From a virus: DNA of 64,000 nucleotides. The DNA lies in the IMG/VR virus record IMGVR_UViG_3300024239_000011, positions 1 to 64,000 of that record. One strand, written 5' to 3'. Position numbers and translations under genes: made by a program. Shown in pieces: positions 61,214 to 64,000 of this stretch (position 1 is its first letter; each line of letters begins with the position of its first letter). The notes below the pieces were generated by a model. That model was not told the DNA's origin, ran no database searches, and saw only the letters and a program-made list of their open reading frames with translations.

Positions 61214-62389
61214 ATGAAAACACAGAAAGCATTCAAACTACGACTATACCCGAAGCAATTGCAATCCGAACAACTGAAGCAGTTCGGCGGCAATTGCCGT
61301 TGGTTGTGGAATCATTTGCTTTGGCTGAACCAAGAGCAATACCGCACTGACAAGAAGTTCATCTTCTACGCAGATATGGCAAAGATGTTGCCGTCGATGA
61401 AGAAAGAGACTGATTGGCTCGGGGCAGCACCGGCTTGTTCCCTGCAACGAGTAGCCAGAAACCTTGATGGTGCCTTGAAGGCATCTTTCCGTGGTGGTAA
61501 GGGATTCCCTCGCTTCAAAAAGAAATCGAACTACCGCGACTCATTCTATTTGACCAACCAATCTTTTTCCATAGGGGATGGCGTTGTCCATTTGCCCAAG
61601 ATGGAGCCGATGCGGTTCCGTGCGGGACGAACACCCGAAGGACGGGTTCTATCCGCCACGGTGAGCCAAGACGGCGATCACTGGTTCATGAGTGTGGTGT
61701 GTGAGATCGACGCCCCCAATCAGCCCGTGACACCTGACTTCGATACCTGTGTTGGTATCGACCTCGGATTGAAGGAATTGGTCGTCACCTCCGATGGTGA
61801 GGTAATCGGGAATCCCCGCCATTTGCGGAAGGCAGCCAAGCGGCTACGCCGCCTGCAACGCCGTCTGAGCAAAGCCCGCAAGGGCAGTCAGAACCGAAAG
61901 AAACGCCAATTACGGCTCTACCGGCAACACCGCCGCGTGCGGAACCAACGAGCCGATTTGATCCACAAATTCACCAGTTCGATAACCAAGAACTACAGCG
62001 TGATTTGTGCTGAGAATCTGAACATCAAGGGATTGATACGGAACCACAAATTGGCAAAAGCCATCGCGGATGCCAGTTGGGGCGAAATCCTCCGTCAGTT
62101 GTCCTATAAGGCAATCTGGCAGGGAAAGCATTTCGTCCAAATCGACCGCTTTGATCCCTCAAGTCAGGTATGTTCGTGTTGTGGTCATCGACAGAAAATG
62201 CCGCTGAATCAACGAACCTATCATTGCCCCAACTGCGGTTTGGTCATCAACAGAGACGCTAATGCGTCCCTGAATATCCGCAATTGGGGCTTTACCAATT
62301 TGGTAGGGCAAGGAATGCCCGAACCGACCGCTCATGCGGTCAACGCCTGTGGAGATACCTCTGTCGGGATCAAGTCGCTCGCGGCTTGA
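61214..62389 (+). CDS. tnpB: TnpB RNA-guided nuclease (IS605-type OrfB)
   Basis: A 391-aa protein of typical TnpB length. N-terminal helix-turn-helix part (KAFKLRLYPKQLQSEQL), RuvC-like D-E-D residues in VGIDLGLKE, ICAENLNIKGL and NRDANASLNI, and a zinc finger CSCCG...CPNCG. TnpB is guided by an omega RNA from its 3' end; the last codons hold a CAAGTCG-ctcg-CGGCTTG hairpin suited to this. No TnpA is seen. The phage-like late promoter and hairpin suggest use by the phage. Confidence 0.93.
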   Translation: MKTQKAFKLRLYPKQLQSEQLKQFGGNCRWLWNHLLWLNQEQYRTDKKFIFYADMAKMLPSMKKETDWLGAAPACSLQRVARNLDGALKASFRGGKGFPRFKKKSNYRDSFYLTNQSFSIGDGVVHLPKMEPMRFRAGRTPEGRVLSATVSQDGDHWFMSVVCEIDAPNQPVTPDFDTCVGIDLGLKELVVTSDGEVIGNPRHLRKAAKRLRRLQRRLSKARKGSQNRKKRQLRLYRQHRRVRNQRADLIHKFTSSITKNYSVICAENLNIKGLIRNHKLAKAIADASWGEILRQLSYKAIWQGKHFVQIDRFDPSSQVCSCCGHRQKMPLNQRTYHCPNCGLVINRDANASLNIRNWGFTNLVGQGMPEPTAHAVNACGDTSVGIKSLAA

Positions 62390-62391
62390 TT
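62370..62391 (+). ncRNA. candidate omega-RNA 3' hairpin of TnpB
   Basis: CAAGTCG / CGGCTTG with a short loop overlaps the tnpB stop. Omega RNAs end here in known systems and carry the guide just downstream. The exact borders cannot be fixed from sequence. From here to 62531 I see no gene. Confidence 0.4.
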
Positions 62392-62531
62392 AGGTATGTG
62401 TCGCTGAAACAGGAATGTCGCTCATCTGGTGTTTACCTGATATGATGCGATAGTTCCGTTGGTCTATGGGATCATGACCAACATGAAAGGGCTTACCCCA
62501 ACCGTTGATCTTGGGGAATTTGAAAAAATGA

Positions 62532-62858
62532 TTAGCTTTGGTGGGATTTGATGTCAGGTAGGGTTTCATCTGACCAATTAAGAAAGGTGTACGACCCGTC
62601 CGCATATGTATGCTGAACAGAAAGCCCGGTAGCCGTATTTTCACCAAGAATATTTCCACATGGAATAACTGGCAATGGCAGTGTCGGACTATCACTGTCA
62701 ATTGCCCACTTCGCTTTGAGGCGGGAACGTTGTTCCCGCATCTCATGATGGGCGGTGGTATCTTTACAATAGTTGAAGTCGGGACGATAGATTTTGTCAC
62801 CGGATTGAATAAACAATCCGGTATCATCTTCCTGTATGGTCAGCTTTTTCCGCGCCAT
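62532..62858 (-). CDS. small late protein, unknown function
   Basis: 108 aa starting MARKKLTIQEDD. A basic start is followed by a beta-rich body ending NWSDETLPDIKSHQS. The larger overlapping frame to 62390 lacks a coupled start and is a shadow. Late promoter with a long masking repeat (62846-62900). Confidence 0.65.
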   Translation of the reverse strand: MARKKLTIQEDDTGLFIQSGDKIYRPDFNYCKDTTAHHEMREQRSRLKAKWAIDSDSPTLPLPVIPCGNILGENTATGLSVQHTYADGSYTFLNWSDETLPDIKSHQS

Positions 62859-62900
62859 AAATCACCTCATGTGGTACAGAAGTATTTATGGCGCGGAAAA
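62846..62900 (-). promoter_or_regulatory. 17-bp inverted repeat linking late promoter and start codon
   Basis: A 17-nt arm (62846-62862, TTTTCCGCGCCATAAAT) and its exact complement (62884-62900). The right arm holds the late element (62883-62889, minus), the left arm holds ATG of 62858. In read-through RNA the ATG is paired; in late RNA the 5' arm is missing. Confidence 0.75.
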
Positions 62901-62907
62901 TGAAAGC

Positions 62908-63387
62908 CTAATCGGCGCTGGTACCCGCCAGAGCCTTTGCCAGCGCCATGACTTGCTGACGCACCTTAGGGTCATTGATTTTGTAATAGGCACGCACCAG
63001 TTCCAGCGTTTCGCGCTTGGTCATGGGGTCGTTGGTCAACGCGGAAATATCCGGATCGGTGGTTGCCCCGACCATCATGGCAGGACTGTGATCTTTCACA
63101 GTTTCGTTCATGTCATCGAAGAAAAAGCTGACGGGGACATCCATGACCCGGCTCAGATCGAACAGACGCGAAGCACCGACACGATTGGCGCCGCGCTCGT
63201 ACTTCTGGACCTGCTGGAAAGTCAGACCGAGAGCTTCGCCCAACTTTTCCTGGCTCATGCCAAGCAAGGTACGGCGCAGACGCACCCGAGCACCCACATG
63301 CACATCAATGGGGTTGGGATTGCCCGAGGGCGTCCGTCCCCGGCTAGAGGTGCGACGCTGGGTTTTCGGCTGGGCGGTGGTAGTCAT
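62908..63387 (-). CDS. XRE-family transcriptional regulator
   Basis: A 159-aa protein. A Thr/Ser/Arg/Pro-rich N-terminus is followed by HVGARVRLRRTLLGMSQEKL and GLTFQQVQKYERGANRVGAS, a full XRE HTH. RLFDLSRVMDVPVSFFFDD and a helical tail end it. The motif wording is very common in Alphaproteobacteria, which may reflect host origin. Start ATG 63387 follows GGAGAACG. Near the expected promoter (63410-63440) an AT-rich imperfect dyad could be its operator. Confidence 0.9.
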   Translation of the reverse strand: MTTTAQPKTQRRTSSRGRTPSGNPNPIDVHVGARVRLRRTLLGMSQEKLGEALGLTFQQVQKYERGANRVGASRLFDLSRVMDVPVSFFFDDMNETVKDHSPAMMVGATTDPDISALTNDPMTKRETLELVRAYYKINDPKVRQQVMALAKALAGTSAD

Positions 63388-63494
63388 ATCAACGTTCTCC
63401 ATCGAAATTGATAATGTGAACATATACTCTCATATTCAACAACGCAAGCCAGAAGTTGCAAACCTTGGATTTTACCACTTGGAGCAGCGATGGG

Positions 63495-63522
63495 TTGACA
63501 AATATGAATAAAACTGTATAGT
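63495..63522 (+). promoter_or_regulatory. sigma70-type promoter
   Basis: TTGACA, 16 bp, TATAGT. Confidence 0.75.
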
Positions 63523-63546
63523 ACATTAGTTTTCGAGGATACGATT

Positions 63547-64000
63547 ATGAGCGCCCGTTTCAAATATCAAACTACACATCATTTTGAGTGGTCGCCCGGT
63601 GTGTCGAACGACGACGAGGTGCTGAAATCCTCTGCTCATTTTGTTGGGAAGCGTGTCATCGCTACCAAAAAGATGGATGGTGAGAACACCAGCATCTATT
63701 GGGACAGTTATATGCACGCCCGCAGCATTGATGGGCATGGTCACGAAAGCCAGGACTGGGTGAAGGGTCAAGTGGTGCCTTATGTGGCGCCGCACCTCCC
63801 CGAAGGCTGGCGCATCTGCGGCGAGAATCTGTATGCGAAGCATTCACTCGCCTACGACAATCTCCCGACCTATTTCATGGTTTTCTCGATCTGGGATGCC
63901 GAGAACCGCGCCCTGTCCTGGGATGACACCAAGGAATGGTGCGAACTGCTGGGGCTTCAGACCGTACCGGTTCTCTATGACGGTATTTGGGACGAAAAAA
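63547..64000 (+). CDS. small RNA ligase (Rnl family), partial at window edge
   Basis: The visible 151 codons show motif I VIATKKMDGENTS (K42), motif III-like ARSIDGHGHES, and ICGENLYAKHS with YFMVFSIWD. These fit a stand-alone RNA ligase domain (PF09414-type) with motif KxDG. The C-terminal motifs IV and V are outside the window. It has its own early promoter and no tight neighbour. Confidence 0.85.
   Translation, partial: MSARFKYQTTHHFEWSPGVSNDDEVLKSSAHFVGKRVIATKKMDGENTSIYWDSYMHARSIDGHGHESQDWVKGQVVPYVAPHLPEGWRICGENLYAKHSLAYDNLPTYFMVFSIWDAENRALSWDDTKEWCELLGLQTVPVLYDGIWDEK

Noticed and set aside
62390-62827. 145-codon minus ORF overlapping the small late gene
   Set aside because: Its start is inside the better-supported gene at 62532-62858 and its composition is unlike a protein; judged a shadow frame.

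Overview
The window looks like part of a very large T4-type tailed phage (jumbo myovirus) genome. The support is a gp4-like head-completion nuclease, a gp19-like tail tube protein, a TerL-related ATPase, about thirty copies of the T4 late-promoter element (TAAATA, often TATAAATA) and dense, overlapping gene packing. The host is not directly visible. The XRE regulator at 62908-63387 has the wording common in Alphaproteobacteria, so such a host is my best guess.

Two promoter classes divide the genes. Small unknown genes, nucleic-acid enzymes and host-interaction genes sit behind near-consensus sigma70 promoters (TTGACA, 16-18 bp, TATAAT-like). Structural genes and a large set of putative virion cargo genes sit behind the T4-type late element. 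Seven late genes have the ATG 4-5 nt after TAAATA, which predicts leaderless mRNAs. At about nine others the late promoter is built into an inverted repeat that would hide the ribosome-binding site or start codon in read-through transcripts only, the logic known from T4 genes e, soc and 49.

The main discovery is a family of about 20 otherwise unrelated proteins that share an N-terminus M-[KR]-[IL]-x-[ED]-[IL]-x-x-E. It resembles the T4 capsid-targeting sequence, which is cut by the prohead protease after (I/L)-x-E. The attached bodies include at least eight ADP-ribosyltransferase-like domains, two GNAT acetyltransferase domains (one fused to an ART), an amidoligase-like enzyme and several unknown conserved domains. 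This reads as a set of effectors packed in the head and injected with DNA, an expanded version of T4 Alt and the internal proteins.

Layout: 1-3272 (minus) is a late structural block. 3374-6938 (plus) is an early operon of small genes ending in a SprT-like protease. 6935-10835 holds two cargo genes, an SPFH protein and others. 10891-16880 has a SET-domain protein, a DVKT-nuclease-like protein, two virion display proteins and RtcB with an intein. 17158-19263 holds small early genes. 19362-23314 has a broken ART, a dedicated ncRNA with a tRNA-Asp-like core, a cyclic-nucleotide-binding protein, a decayed homing endonuclease, gp4 and more cargo. 23341-33679 is mixed early genes (BI-1 membrane protein, RNA ligase) with cargo genes. 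33710-42247 is rich in cargo, including a TerL-like protein with eroded ATPase motifs and a four-gene cargo operon. 42272-47739 has an HNH protein and Ig/LamG display proteins. 47907-52843 has an amidoligase, a DUF4031 protein and a ParB-like protein. 53015-56517 is a tail module with a group I intron next to a GIY-YIG endonuclease. 56553-59161 is another cargo block. 59220-64000 holds a phosphatase-like protein, an IS1595-type transposase, TnpB, an XRE regulator and a second stand-alone RNA ligase that runs off the end.

Three RNA-joining enzymes (RtcB, a DRB0094-type ligase and a small KxDG ligase) together with a tRNA-like ncRNA suggest that the phage repairs or protects RNA. A second modular family, with N-terminus MGI[SA]FxG-x(2)-[IV]P, joins one docking peptide to Ig, LamG or glycine-rich modules and probably decorates the virion.
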